Assembly (NCBI RefSeq): GCF_900166585.1
Contig: NZ_FVZC01000008.1
Coordinates: 248,001 to 312,000, forward strand
Source: Mesobacillus jeotgali
GTDB taxonomy: Bacteria; Bacillota; Bacilli; Bacillales; Cytobacillaceae
DNA length: 64,000 nucleotides
Direction: 5' to 3'
Numbering within the stretch: position 1 is the first letter of the stretch; every line of letters begins with the position of its first letter. Made by a program: the position numbers and the translations under genes. A model generated the notes under the pieces. It made no database searches, had not been told where the DNA came from, and was given only the letters and a program-made list of their open reading frames with translations. This document shows positions 18,334 through 27,421 of the stretch, piece after piece.

Positions 18334-18672
18334 TTATCGCAAGCCGGTATTCTTCAGCCTTGCTTCCCTTTCTGCAGCTGCGCGTTCAGCAGCCGCCTTT
18401 TCTGCTGCCTCTCTAGCCTCTTCTTCTCTTCTGATTTCATTCGCCGCTGCAACGATATCAGGGCCGATTGAGAAAAGCAGTGTTTGCAGTTCGGAAATTT
18501 CCCTGCTAATGCTGCTAATCGCGTTATTGATATAAACCATTTCCTGGGCCTGCCATCCGCTGTTAAGATTCCCTTTGAAGTCCTGCAGCCTGCTCTTGAT
18601 CTCATTTAATTCCTGCGCATACTCACTGATTCGATTTGCCTGTGCATACGCCTGGCCAACATTAATCTTCAC
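18334..18672 (-). CDS. WXG100-like helical hairpin protein with charged tail
   Basis: A 112-residue protein, almost wholly helical. A central turn with NLNSGWQAQEM resembles the W-x-G turn of WXG100/LXG-partner proteins, flanked by two long helices. The last 35 residues are Ala/Glu/Arg-rich (coiled coil). It is divergent from essC and therefore probably a substrate or chaperone-like partner of the type VII system. GTG 18672 has an AGGTG Shine-Dalgarno; GTG 18681 is the alternative. Confidence 0.6.
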   Translation of the reverse strand: MKINVGQAYAQANRISEYAQELNEIKSRLQDFKGNLNSGWQAQEMVYINNAISSISREISELQTLLFSIGPDIVAAANEIRREEEAREAAEKAAAERAAAEREARLKNTGLR

Positions 18673-18930
18673 CTGAATCACCTGCTCATATTTTTAGATT
18701 CTTTGATTATAGTATGGTTTTGAAAAAAATCCCAATAAAAAATAAAAGGAAAAAGAAAAATTTGGATTATATTAGTTAAATTTGGGTTTTAAAGGCATTT
18801 CTTTCGGGTAAAAAGAACTAGTTTTATTGCAAATGGAGTTATTTACAATCCGTCAAACATACTTATCAATACTTAGACAGTGTAAAATTAGGACTAATAT
18901 CCCTAATTTTCCATTTGTGGGGGTAATTAG

Positions 18931-18958
18931 TTGAATATAATTCCTAATATTGTAAGAT
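18931..18958 (+). promoter_or_regulatory. Possible vegetative promoter upstream of essC
   Basis: TTGAAT, 16 nt, TAAGAT within a 415-bp AT-rich gene-free region (18673-19087). The match is weak; nothing else recognisable lies there. Confidence 0.25.
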
Positions 18959-19087
18959 ATTTATATATTTAGAGATGCACCTAAGGTTAGATGTAAAATT
19001 ACACTTTTTGAGATAAAATGGTAAAAAATATGAGACTGCCACTATACATAGAGTGAAATATAGATATTTGGATGGGGAGGTTTTGAG

Positions 19088-22000
19088 GTGATTCTCACAC
19101 TTTTTGACCGGAATCAGGTATTCGATCTTGTTTTGCCTGAACGGGTCACAGGAAGATACATACTGAACACTGAAGATCAAGAAAACAATCCGGTTGATAT
19201 GCTGGCAGTAGAAGCGGAAGACGGACAGTGGTACCTGAAATCGAATAAGCATGCATTCTTAAAGGATAACGCCAACGAAATACAATCTAAAGTCCTCATT
19301 GAACCATTCAAAACGTATACCATTCACCGTAACGATGATCAATCTGCGTTAGTCTATGTCGAGCCGCAGACAGCGGACCGTAATGAATTCACGAAACATA
19401 TCGCGACAGGCAATGTCATTAAAATCGGTCGGTCACAGGACAGCCAGATATGCTTTTCGAACAAACTTGTATCCGGAGCACACAGCGTCATCGAATACAG
19501 CAGCAATGGCAAGGCAGTCATCAAGGATTACAACAGTTCAAACGGTACATATGTGAATGGGGAAAGAATTAAGGAAAAGGCACTGGCTGTTGGTGATGTC
19601 ATTTTCATCATGGGCCTAAAAATCATTTTCAATGGCCGCCTTTTGTCGCTGAACAACCCGCATAAATCGGTGTTCCTCGACCGTAATGCCTTCAATTCAT
19701 TCATTGCCGAGAAGCCGATAGTCGAGAAAGAAATCAACCTTGATGAAATACATATGGAAGAAGAAAATGACCAGCTGTTTTACCGTTCCCCGCGCTTCAA
19801 GCGTGATATTGAGGAAGCGACCATAAAAATCGATCCGCCGCCATCGCAGCCGAATCTTGATGAAACACCGTTGATGCTCTTGTTGGGTCCGTCCATAACG
19901 ATGGGGATGGCTTCCCTGTTTACCGGTCTCCTGACATTGCAGAACGTAATGCGTACCAACGGGGATATTATGATGGCGATGCCCACGCTCGTTATGTCCA
20001 TCAGCATGATGATCGGTACCATCCTGTGGCCGATTTTAACAAAAAGATACGAGAAAAAGCGCCGGATCAAACTTGAAGGCATCCGCCAGGAGAAGTATTC
20101 AAAGTACCTTGCGGAAATGAAACAGGTTATCGCGGACGAATGCAAGCACCAGAGCGAGATCTTGTTTGAAAATCACGTCACACTGGAAAACTGCCTGACG
20201 CGGATCAAGCGCCGCCAGCGTAATCTCTGGGAGCGAGGAATCGGGCAGAATGACTTTTTAAAAGTGCGTCTTGGTATTGGTGACCTTCCGCTTAACGCCG
20301 AAATTAAGTACCCGGAAAAACGCTTCATGCTGGAGGATGACAACCTTCAGGATGAGCTATATCAGATTGTGGAGAAGCCGCAGATTTTAAAGGATGTCCC
20401 GGTCACGGTTGATCTTACGGAGGAGCGGATCAGCGGGATTATTGGCAGAAGGGAAGAAGTGAAAAGCTTCGTCCAGGGATTGATTTTTCAGCTGACAGCC
20501 TTACATAGCTACGATGAGTTAAAGCTGGTGTTCATTTACGACGAACACGAGCATGATACTTGGAAATTTGTGAAGTGGCTGCCGCATGTTTGGGATGATG
20601 GCAAGACAATCCGTTTTGTCGCCACCGATGCGAATGAGATCAAAGAGCTTTCGGCTTATTTTGAAAAAGAAATCAGTGCACGCCAGGCGCTTGCAGAGGA
20701 AGAGCTGGCCGAACTTAATCAGCATTATATCGTCTTCTCAATGAGCAAAATCCTCGCTTCTAAGGCGGAGATGATCAATCAGCTTTTAAAAGAAAAGAAG
20801 AATATCAGGTTCAGCCTGGTCACACTCTATGACGAACTGAAAAACCTGCCGAAGGAATGCACGAATGTCATTGAGCTCGACAAGAGTTTTTCAAAAGTCT
20901 ATGACAAAGACGATATTTCCGGTAAATATGTAGGTTTCAGCGCGGATAGCTATCTGGAGGAGAATGCGGAAGAACTGGCAGTGAAATTGGCCAATATCCA
21001 GCTAAATACCTCACAGAAAGCTTATACCCTTCCTGATATGCTGACATTCCTGGAAATGTTTGGCGTAGGTAAAATCGAGCATCTAAATGCGTTGACGCGA
21101 TGGAAGGAAAATAATCCAGTCTATACAATCCAGACGCAAATCGGTGTCGATACGACGGGCGATCCGTTCATGATTGATTTGCATGAAAAATACCATGGTC
21201 CGCACGGTTTGATTGCCGGGATGACGGGTTCTGGTAAAAGTGAATTCATCATGACGTTCATTTTATCGCTTGCGGTCAATTACCACCCGGATGAGGTGGC
21301 GTTCATCCTGATTGACTATAAGGGCGGCGGCATGGCGAATGCGTTCGAGGAGCTGCCTCACCTGGCAGGAACCATCACGAACCTTGATGGAGCAGCTGTT
21401 AACCGCTCACTGATTTCAATTCAGAGTGAGCTGAAGCGCCGCCAGGCTATTTTTAGCGAAACGAGCAGGGTCGTTGACCAGAGTAATATTGATATCTATA
21501 AATATCAGAAACTATACCGCGAAGGCATGGTAACAGAGCCGCTGCAGCATTTGTTCATCATATCCGATGAGTTTGCCGAGCTGAAGGCCCAGCAGCCTGA
21601 GTTCATGGATCAGCTTGTCAGTGCGGCGCGTATCGGCCGAAGCCTTGGCGTCCACCTGATCCTGGCGACACAAAAGCCTTCTGGTGTCGTCGACGACCAG
21701 ATCTGGAGCAACAGTAAATTCCGCATCAGCTTGAAGGTGCAGGAAAAAGCGGACAGTATGGAAGTCATCAAACGACCTGACGCCGCGGAACTGAAGCAGA
21801 CTGGACGATTCTATCTCCAGGTCGGCTTCAATGAATTGTTCGAGCTTGGGCAGTCAGCCTGGGCAGGGGCACCTTACTATCCGTCCGACAGGGTCGAAAA
21901 GCATAAGGATGACAGCGTCGTTGTGATCGATGACCTCGGCCGTGTCATTAAAAATGCCCGCATTGATAGGCGAAAGACAGCGGTCAAGAACCCGCCGAAG

Positions 22001-23707
22001 CAAATCGATGAGATTACGGAATATCTGTCAAAAATGGCTCAGCAGGAGAATATCAAGGTCCGCCAGCTATGGCTTGAGCCGATTCCGGAGCTCATTTATG
22101 TTGATAAGCTGAAAAAGAAATATAGTGTAGTCCAGCAAGGCTTCGAGCTGAATCCTATCATCGGTGAGTTCGATGATCCAGCGAATCAGAGGCAGATGGT
22201 CATGAGGATGCCGATCACCCAGGAAGGAAACGCAGTCATTTACGGTATTGCCGGCAGCGGCAAGACGACCTTCCTGACGACGATGCTTTACTCGCTTATG
22301 GAAGAGCATACGCCGAATGAAGTGAATTTTTATCTGCTCGACTTCGGTTCCGAGACCCTTACCTGGTTCCGCGAAGCGCCGCATGTCGGTGACGTCATGC
22401 TTTCACATGAAAGCGAGAAGATCCACAACCTGTTCAAGATGCTGACAAGCGAGATTGAACGGAGGAAAAAGCTGCTTTCCAATTATGGCGGCGATTTTAT
22501 CACCTACAACGAGTTGTCGGGTGAGACACTGCCATCCATTGTAGTGGCGATTCACAATTACGCGGCATTCTCGGAAATGTTCGAGGAGCTGGAGGAGGGT
22601 ATTTCGTTCCTGACACGTGAGGGCTTGAAGTATGGCATTTACTTCATCGTCACTGCAATCAACACAGGAGCGATACGCTACAGGCTGCTGCAGAATTTCA
22701 AGCAGATGTATGTGCTCCAGCTGAATGATCAGAGCGAATACTCTGGCGTACTGGGCAATACGGACGGAGTATATCCATCCAAATCGAAGGGCCGGGGCAT
22801 TTTTAAGACAGATGCCACATATGAATTCCAGACGGCTCATATCACAAGCGATATAGACAATATGTACACCTTCATCACAGAGTATTGCAAAGACTTGCGT
22901 GAATCATGGACGCAGCCGGCTGCAATGCGCGTTCCAATCCTTCCTGAAAAAGTGGATCTGGACTACCTGCGTGATGAAGCTAAGAATATGAACAGCAATA
23001 AAGTGCCAGTCGGAATCGAGAAGAACTCGCTAAAGACAGCTCACTTTGATTTCCTTGGCAGCTATATAAATGTTGTGACCGCACTTGAGAGTGACCAGTG
23101 CTCAAGCTTCATGCAAGGTGTGGCTGAAATTTTCGCCGCCACTGAAGGCAGGGAGATGATCATCATCGATCCTAATGAGCGCTTTGCGGCAGGCAGCACA
23201 CAGGATTACAAATATATTTCCGAGCCATCTGAACTCGAAGACACGATTGTCTACCTGTTCAATACACTCGTCCACCGAAACAATACGACGAAGGATGCAA
23301 TAGAAGCAGGAGAACAGCCGCCAGTGTTCGGCAACATTACCTGCATCATCGATTCCTTCGGCGATTTGATGATGTACTTGTCGCCTGATGGCCAGGATAA
23401 ACTCAAGGTTTTCATGGAAAAAGGCAACGGCCTCAATGTTAACCTGCTCATCTCGGACAGTGCAGATAAATTGAGTTCAGTCTCATTTGAAGCCTGGTTC
23501 AAGCAGCATGTATCGCTAAGCGATTTCATCTGGGCAGGCAACGGCATCACCGACCAGTACGTCATGAAGCTCGGCAAGGTGACAAACGATATGTACCAGG
23601 AAATCCCGCCTGGTTTTGGATATGTCGTAACAAAAGGAAAGGCAACACTCGTGAAGCTTTTATCCTCAGTCGAAAGCAAGCAAGAGGAGGTAGCGTACCA
23701 TGGATAA
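19088..23707 (+). CDS. essC: Type VII secretion ATPase EssC/YukBA with N-terminal FHA domain
   Basis: The motor of Firmicute type VII secretion: a membrane FtsK/SpoIIIE-type ATPase that recognises WXG100/LXG substrates. The 1539 residues contain an FHA module (about 95-190; GRS near 113, SGAH, SSNGTYVNG), two TM helices (about 260-325), and three ATPase domains. D1 has Walker A GMTGSGKSEF near 711 and D2 has GIAGSGKTTF near 1052. D3 has no intact Walker A, as is usual for the degenerate third domain. The C-terminus varies with effector repertoire in this family. It starts at GTG 19088 after GGGGAGG and overlaps yukD by 8 bp. Unlike typical loci it is first, not after esxA-essA-essB. Confidence 0.93.
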   Translation: MILTLFDRNQVFDLVLPERVTGRYILNTEDQENNPVDMLAVEAEDGQWYLKSNKHAFLKDNANEIQSKVLIEPFKTYTIHRNDDQSALVYVEPQTADRNEFTKHIATGNVIKIGRSQDSQICFSNKLVSGAHSVIEYSSNGKAVIKDYNSSNGTYVNGERIKEKALAVGDVIFIMGLKIIFNGRLLSLNNPHKSVFLDRNAFNSFIAEKPIVEKEINLDEIHMEEENDQLFYRSPRFKRDIEEATIKIDPPPSQPNLDETPLMLLLGPSITMGMASLFTGLLTLQNVMRTNGDIMMAMPTLVMSISMMIGTILWPILTKRYEKKRRIKLEGIRQEKYSKYLAEMKQVIADECKHQSEILFENHVTLENCLTRIKRRQRNLWERGIGQNDFLKVRLGIGDLPLNAEIKYPEKRFMLEDDNLQDELYQIVEKPQILKDVPVTVDLTEERISGIIGRREEVKSFVQGLIFQLTALHSYDELKLVFIYDEHEHDTWKFVKWLPHVWDDGKTIRFVATDANEIKELSAYFEKEISARQALAEEELAELNQHYIVFSMSKILASKAEMINQLLKEKKNIRFSLVTLYDELKNLPKECTNVIELDKSFSKVYDKDDISGKYVGFSADSYLEENAEELAVKLANIQLNTSQKAYTLPDMLTFLEMFGVGKIEHLNALTRWKENNPVYTIQTQIGVDTTGDPFMIDLHEKYHGPHGLIAGMTGSGKSEFIMTFILSLAVNYHPDEVAFILIDYKGGGMANAFEELPHLAGTITNLDGAAVNRSLISIQSELKRRQAIFSETSRVVDQSNIDIYKYQKLYREGMVTEPLQHLFIISDEFAELKAQQPEFMDQLVSAARIGRSLGVHLILATQKPSGVVDDQIWSNSKFRISLKVQEKADSMEVIKRPDAAELKQTGRFYLQVGFNELFELGQSAWAGAPYYPSDRVEKHKDDSVVVIDDLGRVIKNARIDRRKTAVKNPPKQIDEITEYLSKMAQQENIKVRQLWLEPIPELIYVDKLKKKYSVVQQGFELNPIIGEFDDPANQRQMVMRMPITQEGNAVIYGIAGSGKTTFLTTMLYSLMEEHTPNEVNFYLLDFGSETLTWFREAPHVGDVMLSHESEKIHNLFKMLTSEIERRKKLLSNYGGDFITYNELSGETLPSIVVAIHNYAAFSEMFEELEEGISFLTREGLKYGIYFIVTAINTGAIRYRLLQNFKQMYVLQLNDQSEYSGVLGNTDGVYPSKSKGRGIFKTDATYEFQTAHITSDIDNMYTFITEYCKDLRESWTQPAAMRVPILPEKVDLDYLRDEAKNMNSNKVPVGIEKNSLKTAHFDFLGSYINVVTALESDQCSSFMQGVAEIFAATEGREMIIIDPNERFAAGSTQDYKYISEPSELEDTIVYLFNTLVHRNNTTKDAIEAGEQPPVFGNITCIIDSFGDLMMYLSPDGQDKLKVFMEKGNGLNVNLLISDSADKLSSVSFEAWFKQHVSLSDFIWAGNGITDQYVMKLGKVTNDMYQEIPPGFGYVVTKGKATLVKLLSSVESKQEEVAYHG

Positions 23708-23951
23708 GGTGCTCGTAGAGGTCTTCATCCCCGCCTCTGAAAAATCATTCGACGTCTTCCTGCCGCCCGAAAGCAAACTGCACGAAGTCGTCTACCTGCT
23801 CGCAGGAACCATGACCGAACTGTCACAAGGATACTTCTCGGCAACACACGACACCATCCTCTGTGACCGCAAGACCGGCACCATCCTGAACATCAATCAG
23901 ACCGTCGAAGAAACCGGGTTGATGAACGGGGCGAAGCTGATGTTGATATAG
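23700..23951 (+). CDS. yukD: YukD/EsaB ubiquitin-like type VII secretion protein
   Basis: An 83-residue beta-grasp protein: N-terminal VLVEVFIPASEKSFDVFLP strand pair, helix, and C-terminal GLMNGAKLMLI. YukD/EsaB is an essential small cytosolic regulator or component of Firmicute T7SS and, unlike ubiquitin, has no diglycine conjugation tail. Start overlaps the essC stop, so it is translationally coupled. Confidence 0.88.
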   Translation: MDKVLVEVFIPASEKSFDVFLPPESKLHEVVYLLAGTMTELSQGYFSATHDTILCDRKTGTILNINQTVEETGLMNGAKLMLI

Positions 23952-23955
23952 GGAT

Positions 23956-23979
23956 ATGGGGACAGTTCTCTTGTCCCAC
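23956..23979 (+). repeat. REP-like 24-bp imperfect palindrome, copy 1
   Basis: GGGGACAGTTCTCTTGTCCC core. A second copy differing at three positions is at 29735-29758. Such GGGAC...GTCCC elements are scattered in Bacillus-group genomes and resemble REP sequences. Confidence 0.65.
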
Positions 23980-23995
23980 GGGAAGTGAACATAAT

Positions 23996-24029
23996 GGACG
24001 GTTATCAAAACTGGACCGTCCCTGTTTTT
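23996..24029 (+). terminator. Hairpin after yukD
   Basis: GGACGGT (23996-24002) pairs with ACCGTCC (24015-24021), followed by CTGTTTTTA. It may partly terminate, separating essC-yukD from the effector and substrate genes. Confidence 0.6.
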
Positions 24030-24049
24030 AAACGGAAGGTGTGGAGAAC

Positions 24050-24826
24050 GTGAAGAAATGGATCAAGCTGGCTGCGGCAATCTTATTTGTAATTATGGGA
24101 GGTGCGGGTTGTATGAGTTCGGAGGGTAAGGTTCTTGCAAAATTAGAGGAGAAATATAATCAGAAATTCACTGTCGAGGGCGTGAAGGAAGGCAGTAAGA
24201 TTTTTGCTCAAATGTACGGGAAAGATCGGCTGACTGTTCATCCGGAAGGGAACAAAGAACTGGTTTTCCTTGCTCAGGAAGTTAAAGCAGAACAAGGGGA
24301 ATTCAAGGATAATTTCGTCCAGGCAAAATGGGCAGAAGAGTTGAAGGAAAAGCTTTCGGCTGAAATCGAAAAAGAGCTGCCGCCGGGTACCCCATATAAA
24401 ATACAATTGTTTATTCCAAGCAAAGGCATAGAAAAATCCATGGCCGAAATCCCAGTCCAGGATTACTTGGATAGAAATAAGGATTTGTCGGTTGTGTTGC
24501 TTGCAGGTATTAAAACAGCTGCTGAGCCAGAGGTGGAAAAGTACAAAGAAAATATCTACAACCTTTATCAGTTGCTGAAAGGACTTGGTACCACAGGTTA
24601 TTCAGTGACTATCGGCTTTGTCGATGAATCGGAAGATATTTCAGATTATGTCCGCACTTCTTATATCAATAATATTTCCTGGTCGAATCTGGATGCAAAA
24701 GTATATGGAAATATCACAATAGACGAACGCCATGACTCAGAAAATCCAAGCAGCGGAGTAGACCCGTCTTTAATACTGGAAAGTCCGGATGCTGTTATAA
24801 AGCATTACGAACCAATTGGGGAGTGA
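24050..24826 (+). CDS. Lipoprotein, putative immunity partner of the adjacent lipase
   Basis: A 258-residue protein with a lipoprotein signal (AAAILFVIMGGAGC, lipid-attached Cys at about position 21) and a mixed alpha/beta exported domain of unknown family. GTG 24050 is preceded by AGGTGTGGAG; the in-frame GTG 24041 is too close to the Shine-Dalgarno. It ends 4 bp before the lipase gene, so they are one transcriptional unit. In Staphylococcus aureus the T7SS lipase TslA is neutralised by neighbouring lipoproteins (TilA), which suggests the same role here. No sequence match to TilA is claimed. Confidence 0.6.
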   Translation: MKKWIKLAAAILFVIMGGAGCMSSEGKVLAKLEEKYNQKFTVEGVKEGSKIFAQMYGKDRLTVHPEGNKELVFLAQEVKAEQGEFKDNFVQAKWAEELKEKLSAEIEKELPPGTPYKIQLFIPSKGIEKSMAEIPVQDYLDRNKDLSVVLLAGIKTAAEPEVEKYKENIYNLYQLLKGLGTTGYSVTIGFVDESEDISDYVRTSYINNISWSNLDAKVYGNITIDERHDSENPSSGVDPSLILESPDAVIKHYEPIGE

Positions 24827-24830
24827 GAGG

Positions 24831-26318
24831 ATGGCACTTGATCAATTGACTGATGAAGAAAAGAATCTTCTTTTACAGTTATCGTATATCGACCTGCCCC
24901 CCAACTTAAAGATTGATGATCGGAACACCTACACATTAACTGAAATCATCAAAAAGATTGAACATAATGATGTTCCTGTTGATGAAGACCGGCTAGCTAA
25001 TCTTAAAAACTATTTAAATGATCATGCAGACTCACCCTTGAATAGTGTCAGGCTGACAGGTTACCAGAATCATAACCCAAATGAAGCGAATAACACGAAC
25101 GGGGCCTCGGAGTCAGGTTTTGTTGGCTATGCCATCAAGGATAATGAGGGAAATGGGGCCGTTTTGTTCCGGGGCAGTGAAAACCCGGGAGATTGGAATC
25201 ATTTGCGGACTGACTGGAAGGGAAATATTGAGGCCGGTGTCAGTATTGAAACGCAGCAGCATCGAGAAGCAATGGAGTTTTATGAAAAGAATGTCGCGAT
25301 GATGGAAGGCGCTATCACCATTTATGGTCACTCAAAAGGCGGCAACCTTGGCTCCCATGTGTATGTGAACGATCTGAGGGAAAATGTGAACGCCTATATC
25401 GTCAATGGTGCACCATTATGGTGGTTCAATCTTGATGACAGCCAAAAAGATGCCTTAAAAGGCGACCGGTTCACTTTTATCACTTACGAAGGCGACTTCG
25501 TTTCCCATCTGGGATACGGTCCTTATGTTGATAAAATTGTTAAATTGAATAAGGAACATGGAACCTATGGGGATCCTTTTTATCCGCATTATGAGACGAG
25601 TGTGAACTTCAATAGTGATGGAAGCCTTGCTGACGCCCGCGACCCGGATAAATGGCTGGTCAGGGATATTGCCCGTGACCTTTACTACTCGTTTGGCAGC
25701 TCTGTTGCCAATTTAGTGAATGGAGCGGTTGACCAGGTGAGGGAAACTGCATCAGCTGTAGTGGGTGAAGTTAGGGAAGCAGCGGCTGCAGCCATGCAGC
25801 AGGCTAGAGAAGCGGCTATGGCGATTACATCAGCAGCGGTCAACATCGTTTACACCACCTGGCAGGGGATGATTGACGCAGCAAACTATGTAAGGGAACA
25901 AACAGTGAGGTTCATTTCCGGTATCCAGAACTTTGGCAGGCAGCTTGCAGCGAATGTGGGCAGGTTTTTAGATACTGTTGCCAATAGGGTTAGGAGTCTT
26001 TTTACCAATGCGATGGATTTCTTTTCAGGAGGAAGTGTCGCTGTCGAACCTTATATAAAAGTAGACATCCCAAGGCTGTTCTACTACGCCAACCGTCTAC
26101 GGTCCGTTCAAAAGCGAATCGCCCAGCTCAATGACATGATTGATGATTTGTACTGGGAAGCTGGAATTGCCGGGCTGGATAATGTCCTGGCTGCTGATAT
26201 CAGCACTTCGTTCGACTTCAGGATCCCGGAGAGCATTAATTATCTGAACAACACGGCGGAGCTTTTACAGAAGAATGAAAGGTTTCTTGCCGGAAAAGCC
26301 AGTTCAATCAGGGGGTAG
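24831..26318 (+). CDS. Mbeg1-like (DUF2974) lipase with helical C-terminus, putative T7SS effector
   Basis: A 495-residue protein. Residues about 60-290 form an alpha/beta-hydrolase of the DUF2974/Mbeg1 type with nucleophile motif GHSKGG (S168), oxyanion-region AVLFRGSE and a likely catalytic His in HYGT/HYET-type downstream motifs. Residues about 300-495 are helical: an Ala/Glu-rich amphipathic segment, then a membrane-proximal helix set ending in a hairpin-like region (YANRLRSVQKRIAQLNDMIDDLYWEAG). A reverse layout (enzyme first, targeting helices last) is what TslA has in S. aureus. ATG 24831 follows GGGGAG by 6 nt. No Sec signal, consistent with T7SS export. Confidence 0.65.
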   Translation: MALDQLTDEEKNLLLQLSYIDLPPNLKIDDRNTYTLTEIIKKIEHNDVPVDEDRLANLKNYLNDHADSPLNSVRLTGYQNHNPNEANNTNGASESGFVGYAIKDNEGNGAVLFRGSENPGDWNHLRTDWKGNIEAGVSIETQQHREAMEFYEKNVAMMEGAITIYGHSKGGNLGSHVYVNDLRENVNAYIVNGAPLWWFNLDDSQKDALKGDRFTFITYEGDFVSHLGYGPYVDKIVKLNKEHGTYGDPFYPHYETSVNFNSDGSLADARDPDKWLVRDIARDLYYSFGSSVANLVNGAVDQVRETASAVVGEVREAAAAAMQQAREAAMAITSAAVNIVYTTWQGMIDAANYVREQTVRFISGIQNFGRQLAANVGRFLDTVANRVRSLFTNAMDFFSGGSVAVEPYIKVDIPRLFYYANRLRSVQKRIAQLNDMIDDLYWEAGIAGLDNVLAADISTSFDFRIPESINYLNNTAELLQKNERFLAGKASSIRG

Positions 26319-26321
26319 ATC

Positions 26322-26513
26322 ATGGATCCTAAAGTGAGAAGCAAGATTAATAGAATTGCTGCTGAAGCTAGTGCCATTGCCCGTGAACTTGATGATATCT
26401 CTAACGGTCTCAGCCATGAATTCAAAGGCATCGGTTCGGTAAAAGCTGCTGCGGGATTGCGTCGTTCCGCGGAAAAATACCGCTATGTAAGCTATAAGTT
26501 AAGAAGAATATGA
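26322..26513 (+). CDS. Small helical protein downstream of the lipase
   Basis: A 63-residue, basic, helical protein (SKINRIAAEASAIARELDDI...). It begins 3 bp after the lipase stop with GGGGGT as Shine-Dalgarno. Small helical partners are needed for export of TslA-type lipases, so it may be a targeting partner. No family recognised. Confidence 0.55.
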   Translation: MDPKVRSKINRIAAEASAIARELDDISNGLSHEFKGIGSVKAAAGLRRSAEKYRYVSYKLRRI

Positions 26514-26561
26514 CTCTATTAGAGTTCATATATGAACATGACTTGAAAGGAGGTGAATAAG

Positions 26562-26864
26562 ATGGCAAGATCAATCACTGTTGAACCAGCAAAGCTTGAG
26601 ACGACTGCTAACAAGATTGACCAGCAGGCAGCTGACTATGAAAGAAACTATAAAGCTCTTTTCAGCGAAGTGGAAGGCATGGCCGCAGCATGGCAGGGTA
26701 CCGATAACCAGACATACACTGCACAAATCAAAGGATTCATGGACGACTTCCAAAAGATGACTCAGTTGATGAGACAATACTCTGAGTTCCTGAAAACGAG
26801 CGCGAAGACATACCGCGAAACTCAAGGCGAAGTTATTAACCAGGCTAAGAGATTGAGCAACTAA
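26562..26864 (+). CDS. WXG100 family protein (EsxA/YukE-like)
   Basis: A 100-residue helical hairpin with the W-x-G turn in AAAWQGTDNQTY. WXG100 proteins are secreted as dimers by EssC and also stimulate it. A very strong Shine-Dalgarno (AAAGGAGGTG) precedes ATG 26562, suggesting high expression. The C-terminal helix carries a YxxxD/E-like element in YRETQGE. It is followed 30 bp later by a second WXG100 gene. Confidence 0.88.
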   Translation: MARSITVEPAKLETTANKIDQQAADYERNYKALFSEVEGMAAAWQGTDNQTYTAQIKGFMDDFQKMTQLMRQYSEFLKTSAKTYRETQGEVINQAKRLSN

Positions 26865-26894
26865 TCCATAACATAACGCAGGAGGTGAAATACA

Positions 26895-27197
26895 TTGGCA
26901 GGAGATGGAATCAAAATCTCGCTCGGCGAGGTTAGCAAAACGGCGGGCCAAATCCGCAACCTGAACCAGCAATTATCCACTAGATTAGAAGAAATCAAGA
27001 AGGACATGAACGCACTTGCGTCATCATGGAACTCTGATGCGTCCAACACAATCCGCGGCAACTTCAACTCATTGGCACCACGATTTGAAGAATATCGCCA
27101 GGTCGTCGACAGCTATGCCAAATTCTTGGATAACACTGTCACAAACTACAACACTGCAGAAACAGCAATCAACAACAACGCCAGCTCTTTTAAGTAA
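26895..27197 (+). CDS. WXG100 family protein, second copy
   Basis: A 100-residue helical hairpin whose turn reads SSWNSDAS, a W-x-S variant of W-x-G. It starts at TTG 26895 after AGGAGGTGAAATAC. It may form a heterodimer with the upstream WXG100 protein, as EsxA/EsxB pairs do. Divergence between the two argues against a recent duplication. Confidence 0.82.
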   Translation: MAGDGIKISLGEVSKTAGQIRNLNQQLSTRLEEIKKDMNALASSWNSDASNTIRGNFNSLAPRFEEYRQVVDSYAKFLDNTVTNYNTAETAINNNASSFK

Positions 27198-27202
27198 TCA
27201 CT

Positions 27203-27254
27203 TTTTACAGAGGGTAGGGGGCAAGCAGCGAGTGCAGTTTGCCCTTCTGTAAAA
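27203..27254 (+). other. Long imperfect hairpin after the WXG100 pair
   Basis: TTTTACAGA (27203-27211) pairs with TCTGTAAAA (27246-27254) and, across a bulge, GGGCAA (27219-27224) with TTGCCC (27239-27244). There is no T-tract, so it looks more like an mRNA 3'-stabilising or processing structure than a terminator. Confidence 0.5.
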
Positions 27255-27285
27255 TCCAGCAGGCAGAAAGTTCAAGTATTTTTCC

Positions 27286-27421
27286 CAACCGTTTAAAAAA
27301 GCTGACCAACCGGGAATAAAAGCACTCCAACCGGGAATATCCGTCGACCAACCGGGAATAAAAGCGCTCCAACCGGAAATATCCGTCGACCAACCGGGAA
27401 TAAAAGTGCTCTAACCGGAAT
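27286..27421 (+). repeat. 21-bp-period tandem array, seven units (CAACCGG type)
   Basis: CAACCGGGAAT or a close variant begins at 27286 (degenerate), 27307, 27328, 27349, 27370, 27391 and 27412, each 21 bp apart. The 10 bp between motifs alternate between AAAAGCGCTC-type and ATCCGTCGAC-type, so there is also a 42-bp period. It is the reverse complement of the 5697-5801 motif. The 300 bp from here to 27620 hold no gene. Confidence 0.88.

Noticed and set aside
27286..27421. CRISPR-like array
   Set aside because: Repeats are only ~11 bp with 10-bp spacers of two recurring types; no cas genes are near.
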